Below, one piece after another: positions 1 to 5,741 of a stretch of DNA of 7,437 nt. This DNA comes from Chloroflexota bacterium (GTDB taxonomy: Bacteria > Chloroflexota > Anaerolineae > Anaerolineales > Villigracilaceae): assembly GCA_021796315.1 (NCBI GenBank), contig JAJYOH010000292.1:1-7437 (forward strand). Direction: 5' to 3'. The translations under genes and the position numbers were made by a program. The notes beneath the pieces are model-generated. The model was given only the letters and a program-made list of their open reading frames with translations. It was not told where the DNA came from and did not search any database. The first letter of the stretch is position 1. The number at the start of each line of letters is the position of its first letter.

Positions 1-300
1 TATTACCCAGGGAAGCTGTATGGATACCCAGTTTTCCGCAATTATTACTTTTGTATAGATTCCTTCCATTAGAGAATAGACAAAAATCCACCCCACTAAA
101 TATGAAGGGATGCCGAGAAAAATGAATCCAAAAATTGGGAACCAGCCGGGAGCATTATTAGTCTTTATTAATCCAAATAACATCACTAATGGGATCGCCC
201 AACAGATTAATCCAAAAGGTAAAAACAACCCCCAAACCCAAAAGTGATCTTTCCAAAAATTGAATTTATAAGTTTTGTATGAATGGTTTGGGGTTTCCAT
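1..300 (-). CDS. Partial integral membrane protein, N-terminal 100 codons, runs off the left edge
   Basis: An open frame of exactly 100 codons starts with ATG at 300 and continues without a stop to base 1, so the C-terminus lies outside the window. A strong ribosome binding site (AAGGAGAG, 307-314) lies just upstream and supports this start. The N-terminus is polar and aromatic (about residues 1-20). A hydrophobic segment follows at about 21-45 (VWGLFLPFGLICWAIPL), and a second at about 54-76 (WFPIFGFIFLGIPSYLVGWIFV). After that comes a more polar stretch ending in a beta-strand-like VSIQLPW. Two membrane spans followed by such a strand resemble small membrane proteins that carry a bacterial PH-like domain, but that is a guess from very little sequence. 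The codons are AT-rich, unlike the GC-rich gene downstream of the gap at 662. No function is assigned. Confidence 0.75.
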   Translation of the reverse strand, partial: METPNHSYKTYKFNFWKDHFWVWGLFLPFGLICWAIPLVMLFGLIKTNNAPGWFPIFGFIFLGIPSYLVGWIFVYSLMEGIYTKVIIAENWVSIQLPWVI

Positions 301-661
301 AAAAGTCTCTCCTTTTATTCTATATCCCAAGATCGTTCAAATAATCCATTTCTAGAATTATTCCATAATGTTTCGATATTAATCAGTTCTGAACCCCAAG
401 AACATCGGTTTGGATGTACGCAAGCATTACGTCTCGGCAGGCAGCGCGATGTGCGGCGCCCCAAGTCGGATCAAAACTTTGCGGGAGGGTATTTCACAAC
501 CAGCTTCTTGACCATCTTGGCTGAGCGAATGGTAAACGCCTGCCTAGAGTCTTCTCAAGTGGCGCACTGGAGAAGCTGGATCCACCTTTCTTCCGCCATG
601 CGGACAATATTACCCCCGACAGTTGCCACTTCGCCCGAGAAAAAAGTTGGGCCTTGTCTTC
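301..661. other. Gene-poor gap with a composition boundary
   Basis: I see no supported gene in this 361-bp gap. Composition changes sharply near 410-420: the left part is AT-rich like the partial gene, and the right part is GC-richer. On the minus strand one frame reads through most of 471-690 with one internal TGA (557-555) and a final TGA (473-471). It could be a decayed gene end, but it overlaps the terminus of the gene at 662 in another frame and I cannot recognise it. No T-run terminator hairpin is evident after the gene ending at 662. Confidence 0.4.
307..314 (-). promoter_or_regulatory. Ribosome binding site of the left-edge membrane protein
   Basis: Read on the minus strand, AAGGAGAG lies six bases before the ATG at 300. 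It fixes the start of the partial gene and argues that the frame is expressed. Confidence 0.7.
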
Positions 662-1330
662 TCACGGAGAAGTATCCGCCGACTGGGTAATGAAAAGGCT
701 GCCGGTCCCATAGGTATCGCTCTGCTGTGTGCCGACCCAGAGGGCATATTTGCCTGATGCGGCAAATTCAATATCTATGACCGGATCCATCCCACTGCCA
801 TAGGAGGAATTATCCATGCACAACCATTCCTGGTTTGGCGTGTGAACGACCAGCGTGGTGTCCGTGCCGTCACTGGTAACGTAAAAGATACGCAAGAATC
901 CTTCCGAAGCACCGCCGCTTAAACTGAAAGCAAAGGTGGGAAAAGACGAGGTGAACCCACAATCGAGGTTAAGATCCAGCGTGTCGACAGTGCCTCCTGC
1001 CATGGCGGCAACGATGTAGGGATCTGGAGAGAAGCCACGTTGCAGGCTGGCCGAACCGAAGAGCGGATCAGCCTCATAATCCAGAATCGGAAGGGTGTCA
1101 GCGAATGGAGACTCGGTTGGTGCGGAGGGGACAACAGGGCCGGTTTGTACTGTGGGGACGATCTGCGGATCCGGCGCGGCCGTTTTATTGCTCCAGAATG
1201 GTCGGAGGAAAAAAACACCTGCAACGCTGATAAGGAAAACCAGTGCCGCGCAAAGCACAACGATGGCAATAATGATCCAAGCCCACTTGTTGGACTTGGC
1301 TTTAAGGAGGAAATTCGATTCTTTTTCCAT
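662..1330 (-). CDS. Single-pass membrane protein with an extracellular beta-rich (PPC-like) domain
   Basis: This encodes 222 residues from the ATG at 1330, which has AGGAAC about eight bases upstream. An ATG at 1387 would add 19 residues but has no comparable site. Residues 1-15 are short and lysine-containing. Residues 16-43 form one hydrophobic membrane span (WAWIIIAIVVLCAALVF onward). Residues 50-75 are a Pro/Thr-rich linker. Residues about 88-217 are a beta-rich domain with a GFSPDPY entry motif, two cysteines (C124, C171) and a DTTLVVHTP strand. It ends with a GKYALWVGTQ strand and a SLFITQS strand. This pattern resembles the PPC-like or jelly-roll extracytoplasmic domains repeated in surface proteins of Chloroflexota. 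The likely topology is cytoplasmic N-terminus and exposed C-terminal domain. It lies 291 bp downstream of the HD-GYP gene on the same strand, so co-transcription is possible. Ligand and partner are unknown. Confidence 0.8.
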   Translation of the reverse strand: MEKESNFLLKAKSNKWAWIIIAIVVLCAALVFLISVAGVFFLRPFWSNKTAAPDPQIVPTVQTGPVVPSAPTESPFADTLPILDYEADPLFGSASLQRGFSPDPYIVAAMAGGTVDTLDLNLDCGFTSSFPTFAFSLSGGASEGFLRIFYVTSDGTDTTLVVHTPNQEWLCMDNSSYGSGMDPVIDIEFAASGKYALWVGTQQSDTYGTGSLFITQSADTSP

Positions 1331-1621
1331 AAAATCTGTTCCTAGAAAGATGGAGTCGAAAATGAATTCCAAAGTATTATCTATCAAGAAGTACCCATGG
1401 CAGTACCAAGGATCGTCTCTGCCACGGTATTCTTTACACCCGGTGTGAAATCAGGAGGACGACAGTAATGACTAGGTTTAAGGGGCAGCTGTCCAAGCGT
1501 CTTGCAGCCAGCGGCGGGGTCGGTGAGGCTCAATCCCATTATCGCGCCATTTCTGGCAAACCGCCGTAGTCGCGAGCGGCGCAGCCATTGTCCGCTTGAG
1601 CAGGTGTCGGGCGGTCTTTGC
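1331..1621. other. Spacer between the HD-GYP gene and the membrane protein gene
   Basis: This 291-bp spacer has no supported gene. A minus-strand frame of 83 codons covers much of it, but it overlaps the end of the HD-GYP gene, has no ribosome binding site and looks like no family I know. I see no terminator-type hairpin with a T-run after the HD-GYP stop. A GATAAT-like -10 motif occurs upstream of the gene at 1330, but there is no acceptable -35 at normal spacing, so I do not call a promoter. Confidence 0.4.
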
Positions 1622-3175
1622 CTATCCTTCAGCATGGCGGCGATAGGCGCGCGTCAAAGCGTCCACGCAATCACGGTCGAAAAGGGTGTCCACGCCGCTG
1701 TGTAGATAATCCAGGGCTTCGTCAACGGACAAAGCTTTGTGATAGGTCCGGTTGGAGGTCATCGCGTCGAACACATCGGCCACGGCAACGATGCGGCTGG
1801 TGAGAGAGATTTCCCCTTTTTTCAGCCCCTGGGGATATCCGCTGCCATCCAGCCGTTCCTGGTGCTCGGCCATCATGGGCAGCTCGGTGCGCAACATGCG
1901 TACGTGGCTCATGATCTTGGCGCCGATGGCAGGGTGTTGTTTCATCAGGTCAAACTCGGCATCCGTCAATTTGCCCGGCTTGGTCAGGATGGCATCCGGC
2001 ACACCGATCTTGCCAATGTCGTGCAGTAGGCTGCCAATGCGGATGCGGTAGATCGCCTCGGGCAACAGGCCCAACTCTTTAGCGATCTCAACCGAGAACC
2101 GGCTTACTCTCTCGGAATGGCCCTCGGTGTAGGGGTCTTTGGCATCGATGGCGGCGGTCAGGGACTTGACCACATCCAGGAACAACTCGTTGGTATCGGC
2201 GTATAGACCGGCGATGTCCAGCACAGTGGCAGCCTGATTTGCCAGGATGCGCAGTAGTTGGGCATCATCGTCGCTGAACGTTCCTTGGAGCTTATTGACG
2301 GCCTCCAGCCCGCCAATGATGCGCTCGTGGGCCACCCCGCGTTCGCCGCCCAGGTCGACCGTCCGCGACCGCAGAGGGATCGCCAGGAGGGAGCGGGTGA
2401 CAAACCCGCTGTCGCGATCCATCCTGGCGTAATGACGCTCATCGATGGCCACATCGGGCACCAGCACGGTCTCGCCGGTCTGAACGACGTGGCCGATAAT
2501 GCCTTTACCCGCCGGGACGCGCATCTGCTCAATGCTGATGCGGTCGTTAACGTTGCTGGTAATCACCAGCACCAGGTCTCCAACTGCTTGGTCTACCAGG
2601 AAGAGTGAACTGGCCTCGGCGCCGAGGAATTCCCGCGCCGAGTTAATGATCACGCGCAGGATTTGGTCGCGATCAAGGCTGGAACCGATCTGTCCCAGAA
2701 TGGTGATCAGCGCCTCGAGGCGACGGTTACGCTGCTGGCTGGCTTCGAGTTGAATTGAACGGTCGATCTCAGAGGTCATGCGTTCAGCCAGCAGCTGCGC
2801 CAGATCGAAGGCGGGTTGGGTAAAATCGAAGAGATGCACCACCCCTAACGGTTCGCTGCGCCTCAACAACGGCAGAGAAATGAGGTTTTGGAATCTGGCA
2901 CTGGAAAGATTGTCCCTGCGAACTGGCCGGCTCTGGCGGAGGACTTCCCCGGCCAGGCTGCCTTCGATAACAACGCGCGGCCCGAATTCACTGCTGTCGC
3001 CGGCTTTACAGATCAGAACCTGGGCAGTCTCGTCGAGCAAATACAGCGCCCCTGCATCGGCTCCGCAGACTTCCATCAGTAGGGCAAGTGTTTGATCCAG
3101 CAGGCGGTCGAGATCAGAAATTGCCGCGATCCGGTTGGCGCGGTCGAGAAGGGGGATAAGAGGGGATGTGTCCAT
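1622..3175 (-). CDS. GAF-GAF-HD-GYP protein, predicted cyclic-di-GMP phosphodiesterase
   Basis: This encodes 517 residues. Two GAF-type sensor domains come first (about 22-140 and 168-322), followed by an HD-GYP domain (about 330-517). HD-GYP enzymes hydrolyse c-di-GMP to pGpG or GMP with a bi- or tri-metal centre. Conserved residues visible are H353 (TEGHSERV), the HD pair H385-D386 with K389 (HDIGKIGVPD), H414 (KQHP), H438, the GYP signature at 446-448 (DGSGYP) and D467 (VADVFDAM). The usual HHE before the signature is HQE here (Q439). No membrane segment or GGDEF domain is present, so it should be cytosolic and respond to a small molecule or redox signal through the GAF pair. Helices around 323-345 may couple sensor and catalytic parts. 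The ATG at 3175 is preceded in frame by a stop two codons upstream, which fixes the start. An AGGAG lies about 15 bases upstream, a long spacing. Domain assignment is firm; activity is inferred. Confidence 0.95.
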   Translation of the reverse strand: MDTSPLIPLLDRANRIAAISDLDRLLDQTLALLMEVCGADAGALYLLDETAQVLICKAGDSSEFGPRVVIEGSLAGEVLRQSRPVRRDNLSSARFQNLISLPLLRRSEPLGVVHLFDFTQPAFDLAQLLAERMTSEIDRSIQLEASQQRNRRLEALITILGQIGSSLDRDQILRVIINSAREFLGAEASSLFLVDQAVGDLVLVITSNVNDRISIEQMRVPAGKGIIGHVVQTGETVLVPDVAIDERHYARMDRDSGFVTRSLLAIPLRSRTVDLGGERGVAHERIIGGLEAVNKLQGTFSDDDAQLLRILANQAATVLDIAGLYADTNELFLDVVKSLTAAIDAKDPYTEGHSERVSRFSVEIAKELGLLPEAIYRIRIGSLLHDIGKIGVPDAILTKPGKLTDAEFDLMKQHPAIGAKIMSHVRMLRTELPMMAEHQERLDGSGYPQGLKKGEISLTSRIVAVADVFDAMTSNRTYHKALSVDEALDYLHSGVDTLFDRDCVDALTRAYRRHAEG

Positions 3176-3218
3176 ATGTCAAGTCTTTCGCTCCTATGTT
3201 TTACACTGCAACGCATCG

Positions 3219-3282
3219 GTCGGCCGCCTTCGCCATCCATCGTGTGGTCTCACCTGCCGCTGATTCTAGCCAGGCGGCCGAC
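3219..3282. repeat. 11-bp perfect inverted repeat upstream of the HD-GYP gene
   Basis: GTCGGCCGCCT at 3219-3229 is the exact reverse complement of AGGCGGCCGAC at 3272-3282, enclosing 42 bases. It lies 44 bp upstream of the HD-GYP start codon. It could close a structured leader in the mRNA or be a widely spaced operator. It does not match the c-di-GMP riboswitch consensus sequences I know. A perfect repeat of this length and spacing has a modest chance probability in GC-rich DNA. Confidence 0.5.
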
Positions 3283-3284
3283 TC

Positions 3285-3314
3285 ATCATAGCACGAAGCT
3301 TTGCAAGGTGTCGC
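3285..3314 (-). promoter_or_regulatory. Possible promoter of the HD-GYP gene
   Basis: On the minus strand GCGACA (3314-3309) is followed after 18 bases by TATGAT (3290-3285). That is four of six and five of six matches to the sigma-70-type boxes. The start of transcription would fall near 3278, inside the right arm of the inverted repeat. This is weak, motif-only evidence. Confidence 0.3.
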
Positions 3315-3342
3315 AGCGTACATACGCCGAAGGCAGTCAGAG

Positions 3343-3363
3343 TGCAGCCGTTTTTGGGCTGCA
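3343..3363. other. 7-bp perfect hairpin after the DinB fusion gene
   Basis: TGCAGCC (3343-3349) and GGCTGCA (3357-3363) pair perfectly around a seven-base loop, 57 bp past the stop of the DinB fusion gene. On the minus-strand transcript the T-run precedes the stem instead of following it, so it is not a standard intrinsic terminator. It could protect an mRNA end or be chance. Confidence 0.3.
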
Positions 3364-3419
3364 AAAATTCTTATCGTGAGAGGATAATGAAAAGCGGGTA
3401 ATGATGGGCGCATACCCAT

Positions 3420-4109
3420 TTACAGGCCAGCTAGTAATTGCACAATCTGTTGAGTATGGTCTCGTTCATGCCACAAAGTTCGTCGCACTATTTTCCGCGC
3501 AGACCATAACTCATCGCGATTCTCTTTTATCCGTTCATCGCCAATCAACTTGACCAATTGCTCTCGCGTGTTAGCGCGCACTCGTGCGAGCTGTTCCATA
3601 GAGTCGCTGGGAAGATGCGCTTGTTCTAAGCCACAGCCCAACTGATTAAAATACCAATTCTCAGCACTCGCAACGTGGTTTAGTATGCCCGTGATTGAAC
3701 CGCGTACTTCGCCTTTAAGAGCTTCTGTGAGTTGGTCCTGTGTTATGGAGTGAATCACGCCTAGTAAGTCTTGGCGAGTCCAATCCAATAATCGTAAAGC
3801 GATTTCAACATCCCAATAACCCAAAGGGCGGCGGTCATCCTCAAAGAATGCATTGACGATATAGTCAGGGTCTTCACGGCTTACAAAGGAATGAAAAGTG
3901 TCAATAACTTCCACTTCGATCGGCTTATTGACGATAAGCGCCAAGCTATCATGACTCAATAGCCAAGGAAAGTATTCCGCAATTTTCTGGGGAGCATGAG
4001 CAACAGCATCCGCACTTGTAGTTGCCGAACTAAAACAAGCAGGTAGGTCAAGAGCCCATGCAATCCAGTGATTGGGTTCCACATCTTCCACAGCGATACG
4101 AATACGCAT
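3420..4109 (-). CDS. HicB-like domain fused to a DinB-family domain
   Basis: This encodes 229 residues. Residues 1-50 match the partial RNase H-like fold of HicB antitoxins: a strand around RIAVEDV, WIAWALDLPACFSS, and a helix with SADAVAHAPQKIAEYF. Residues about 100-229 match the DinB/YfiT-like four-helix bundle. It has the expected metal-binding histidines: H145 (ILNHVASAENWY) and H214 and H218 (HERDHTQQIVQLL). Many DinB-family proteins are metal-dependent transferases or hydrolases that use low-molecular-weight thiols; they are unrelated to DNA polymerase IV, also named DinB. No hicA toxin gene adjoins, so the HicB part is probably a sensing or interaction module and not an antitoxin. AGGAG at 4116-4120, six bases from the ATG, supports the start. 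The gene follows the alkylation repair-like gene by 43 bp on the same strand. It is AT-richer than the HD-GYP gene. Family assignment is good; the substrate is unknown. Confidence 0.85.
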   Translation of the reverse strand: MRIRIAVEDVEPNHWIAWALDLPACFSSATTSADAVAHAPQKIAEYFPWLLSHDSLALIVNKPIEVEVIDTFHSFVSREDPDYIVNAFFEDDRRPLGYWDVEIALRLLDWTRQDLLGVIHSITQDQLTEALKGEVRGSITGILNHVASAENWYFNQLGCGLEQAHLPSDSMEQLARVRANTREQLVKLIGDERIKENRDELWSARKIVRRTLWHERDHTQQIVQLLAGL

Positions 4110-4113
4110 ATAT

Positions 4114-4157
4114 CACTCCTAAGTGCCGCCAACGGTCGGCTGCAACCTATTGTTAGC
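4114..4157 (-). repeat. attC-like half-site at the end of the alkylation repair-like gene
   Basis: Read on the minus strand, the stop codon lies within GGGCTAACAATAGG, followed by TTGCAGCCGACCG. This resembles the RYYYAAC box and first arm of integron attC sites as found after cassette genes. The matching second arm with a GTTRRRY box is missing or degraded: only CTTAGGA is present, about 30 bases on. It is too short for a complete attC, so this is at most a remnant. Confidence 0.25.
4116..4120 (-). promoter_or_regulatory. Ribosome binding site of the HicB-DinB gene
   Basis: AGGAG on the minus strand, six bases before the ATG at 4109, decides the start of the fusion protein and gives it independent translation from the gene upstream. 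Confidence 0.7.
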
Positions 4158-4785
4158 CCGCACCCTTGTTATGCAAGAACTTACTTGCCAATTTGTGAGT
4201 TTGTTCAATGCGCTTGTTTTCAATTTTCCATCGCTGCAATTCAATTCTTATCAATTCCTTGTGCTTCTTGCTTATATCACGCAACGCATTCCCGACAGAT
4301 TTCCGTACATACTCGCTCTCGTCATTTCGAAGTTGGCTCAACAACTGAATAGCTGCTTCTGGATGGTCTTGAAAGTAAGGACGCCCCGTCCAAATTCTTA
4401 GTCCTTCTGTGACTGCCCGTCGTACGTTAGGCGAGGAATCTGCCAACCATTCCTTGATGACGGAAAGTGCTTGTTCATAGCCAACGTCAGCACAATACCT
4501 GTCAAAGGCTTTTGCCAGAATCTCCTGCACACGCCAATCATTATCTTGGCTGACATGCCGTTTCAGAAACACGAGGCTTTCGGTCGAGTTGGCCGCTAAT
4601 CGGCCTAAAATGAAAGTTGCCAGTGAGCGGTCTTGATATATCTCCGAAGCGGACAGTTGTTTGGCAATGCGAAGACTCTCTTTGGCAGCTTGTCCGACTA
4701 CTATTTCATCTGCTGCTTTCTGAATGTCCAAAAACCCGTGTTGTGTCTTTCGGACTCGTTGAATGAGCGTTTGTATCGTTTCCAT
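4153..4785 (-). CDS. HEAT-repeat DNA alkylation repair-like protein (AlkD superfamily)
   Basis: This encodes 210 residues, almost entirely helical. The central region is the recognisable part: DWRVQEILAKAFDRYC (82-98), a WLADSSPNVRRAVTEGLRIW stretch (113-132), RPYF (135-138) and SEYVRKSVGNALRDISKKH (157-175). These are tandem HEAT-type helical pairs typical of AlkD-related DNA alkylation repair proteins. AlkD-type enzymes excise bulky cationic alkylbases such as N3- or N7-alkylpurines using an alpha-solenoid that cradles DNA. Conserved tryptophans and arginines here (W84, R122, R123, W132) suit that surface, but I cannot align the AlkD catalytic Asp-Trp-Arg set with certainty. At 210 residues it is slightly shorter than AlkD. 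The basic C-terminus (186-208) could contact DNA. The ribosome binding site is weak. The stop codon lies in the attC-like sequence. A role in alkylation damage is inferred from the family only. Confidence 0.85.
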   Translation of the reverse strand: METIQTLIQRVRKTQHGFLDIQKAADEIVVGQAAKESLRIAKQLSASEIYQDRSLATFILGRLAANSTESLVFLKRHVSQDNDWRVQEILAKAFDRYCADVGYEQALSVIKEWLADSSPNVRRAVTEGLRIWTGRPYFQDHPEAAIQLLSQLRNDESEYVRKSVGNALRDISKKHKELIRIELQRWKIENKRIEQTHKLASKFLHNKGAG

Positions 4786-5038
4786 GTTGTTTGAATCACT
4801 CGTTCCTTGTTACTTGCGGACTAATGGTTTGCGTTGATCGGTACTGGCAGGTGTGTTTCGACAGGCTCAACAACCAGGCGGGCGTGGACAATGTTTGGGA
4901 ACAGAGAAAACTCAAAGCCAGCCTGGCGAAGGTGGCGGACTGTCCATGGAAAAATGTCTGTAAAACGCCCAGGATCCCACCGTCCGCTAGACGCTGTGTG
5001 AGCGTTTTTGACTTTGCAAGACTCTACATGCCTTGAAG
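4786..5038. other. Unexplained gap between mazF and the alkylation repair-like gene
   Basis: I support no gene here. A plus-strand frame of 81 codons spans the gap but has no ribosome binding site and no recognisable domain. The gap carries short inverted pieces: GCGGAC at about 4935 and GTCCGC at about 4982, and a 5-bp hairpin ACGCT-AGCGT (4991-5005) followed by five Ts on the plus strand. It also holds the phrase TTCGACAGGCTCAACAACC (about 4857-4875), which looks like intergenic repeat DNA. The promoter of the alkylation repair-like gene presumably lies here, but I could not locate it. Confidence 0.35.
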
Positions 5039-5392
5039 TTACTGACGTATTAAGGTGCTTAACTTTTGAACAACTTCATTGTAAGTAGCGGGTGGTGATT
5101 TGCAAATAAATTTTGCTTGTCTTGCTTTCCAATCAAGGCTTTTCACTTGGTCAGATAGAACTGCGCCGCTGATTTCTAAGCCTTCGGGTATTTTGACTTC
5201 GAAAGGATACCCTTTAACTTGACTTGTGATTGGGCAGAGGATGGCTAAACCAACTTTCCCGTTATAAGCCTTCGGGGATAAAACCAATGCAGGTCTATGT
5301 CCTGCCTGCTCATGTCCTGCTTGTGGATTAAACATAATCCAAACGATGTCGCCGCTGTCGGGAATGTATGCCAAAGGTTCACCAAACTTCAT
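5039..5392 (-). CDS. mazF: MazF-family endoribonuclease toxin
   Basis: This encodes 117 residues, close to the usual MazF length of about 111. It matches the E. coli MazF pattern along its whole length: YIPDSGDIVWIMFNPQAG (9-26), EQAGHRPALVLSP (28-40), CPITSQVKGYPFEV (53-66) and a VLSDQVKSLDW stretch (78-88). The residues equivalent to the catalytic Arg and Thr of MazF are R33 (HRP) and T56 (ITSQ), so the toxin looks intact. MazF cleaves single-stranded mRNA at short, enzyme-specific sequences and halts growth when its antitoxin decays. The ATG overlaps the last 14 bases of mazE, and only an AGGA very close to the start precedes it, so translation is probably coupled to mazE. The cleavage site cannot be told from sequence. 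Confidence 0.95.
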   Translation of the reverse strand: MKFGEPLAYIPDSGDIVWIMFNPQAGHEQAGHRPALVLSPKAYNGKVGLAILCPITSQVKGYPFEVKIPEGLEISGAVLSDQVKSLDWKARQAKFICKSPPATYNEVVQKLSTLIRQ

Positions 5393-5621
5393 TTCCTACG
5401 GCAAATCCCGTATCAACTTCGGTGTGAAGATTATCTTTAGTGATACCTGCAAGCAATTCATCAAGCGTCCAGCCTGGCGCTGGGACTGGCGTGACAATAA
5501 TTTTGCCTTTTACGATGCTTATTTCCACAAAGGAATCATTTTCCAACTGAGCGTCAACTGCAAAGGCTTTTGGTATTCGTAGGGCTAGGCTGTTGCCCCA
5601 TTTTTGAACTTTCGTGAGCAT
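5379..5621 (-). CDS. mazE: MazE-family antitoxin
   Basis: This encodes 80 residues; E. coli MazE has 82. The N-terminal half (1-46) is the AbrB/SpoVT-like DNA-binding swapped-hairpin fold with KWGNSLALRIP (7-17), which binds the operon's own promoter. The C-terminal half (51-80) is the toxin-neutralising tail, with WTLDELLAGIT (51-61), NLHTEVD (64-70) and the terminal GNEVW. It closely resembles the E. coli tail that wraps around MazF. A strong AAGGAG (5630-5635) lies eight bases before the ATG. It is first in a two-gene operon with mazF, in the usual antitoxin-toxin order, and it is probably autoregulated by the MazE-MazF complex. Both genes are intact. The pair is AT-richer than the intron next to it. 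Confidence 0.95.
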   Translation of the reverse strand: MLTKVQKWGNSLALRIPKAFAVDAQLENDSFVEISIVKGKIIVTPVPAPGWTLDELLAGITKDNLHTEVDTGFAVGNEVW

Positions 5622-5650
5622 AAGGTTATCTCCTTTCGGTGTCTACAACA

Positions 5651-5679
5651 AAGATACACCTTTTTCCTCGATTAATCAA
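5651..5679 (-). promoter_or_regulatory. mazEF promoter
   Basis: On the minus strand TTGATT (5679-5674), a 17-base spacer and TATCTT (5656-5651) form a sigma-70-type promoter. Each box matches four of six bases, at ideal spacing. Transcription would start near 5644, giving a leader of about 23 bases with a strong ribosome binding site. The AT-rich spacer is where MazE would be expected to bind. Confidence 0.5.
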
Positions 5680-5708
5680 GTTCATTTCTCGTTGTGAAAG
5701 GGAGCAGA

Positions 5709-5741
5709 GGGTAAGGGAGAGGGACGAGCCTCTCCCTCCCC
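5709..5741 (-). ncRNA. Domain VI-like hairpin with a possible branch-point adenosine
   Basis: A 9-bp perfect stem (5714-5722 with 5729-5737) closes a six-base loop. On the minus-strand RNA the stem extends outward through a G-U pair, then an unpaired A (5712), then three G-C pairs (5709-5711 with 5739-5741). A bulged A on the 3' side of a GC stem is the hallmark of domain VI. Against this, it is about 30 bases from the domain V-like hairpin, where two or three bases are usual, with another hairpin (5751-5768) in between. Confidence 0.35.

Noticed and set aside
317..322. TAGAAT as a -10 box for the left-edge gene
   Set aside because: The transcript would start inside the ribosome binding site, and no -35 box lies at a normal distance.
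283..690. Plus-strand frame of 135 codons
   Set aside because: It overlaps the start of the left-edge gene and the end of the gene at 662, has no ribosome binding site, and spans a composition boundary.
1564..1575. 12-bp exact match (CCGTAGTCGCGA) between 1564-1575 and 5740-5751, the latter at the intron end
   Set aside because: In a 7.4-kb window one or two 12-bp same-strand matches are expected by chance, and the flanks do not match.
1384..1635. Minus-strand frame of 83 codons between the HD-GYP gene and the membrane protein gene
   Set aside because: It overlaps the HD-GYP end, lacks a ribosome binding site and resembles no known family.
3201..3419. Minus-strand frame of 72 codons upstream of the HD-GYP gene
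   Set aside because: It has low-complexity composition, no ribosome binding site, and contains the inverted repeat and hairpin that look non-coding.
3420..4109. Reading the DinB domain as DNA polymerase IV or the HicB domain as a working antitoxin
   Set aside because: The histidine pattern is that of the DinB/YfiT bundle, not a Y-family polymerase, and no hicA gene is present.
4991..5009. Terminator-like hairpin (ACGCT-AGCGT plus T-run) on the plus strand
   Set aside because: There is no plus-strand gene for it to terminate, and the stem is only 5 bp; it could not end mazF because the T-run is on the wrong side for the minus strand.
4791..5036. Plus-strand frame of 81 codons
   Set aside because: There is no start signal and no domain; it fills the repeat-like gap on the strand where no other gene lies.
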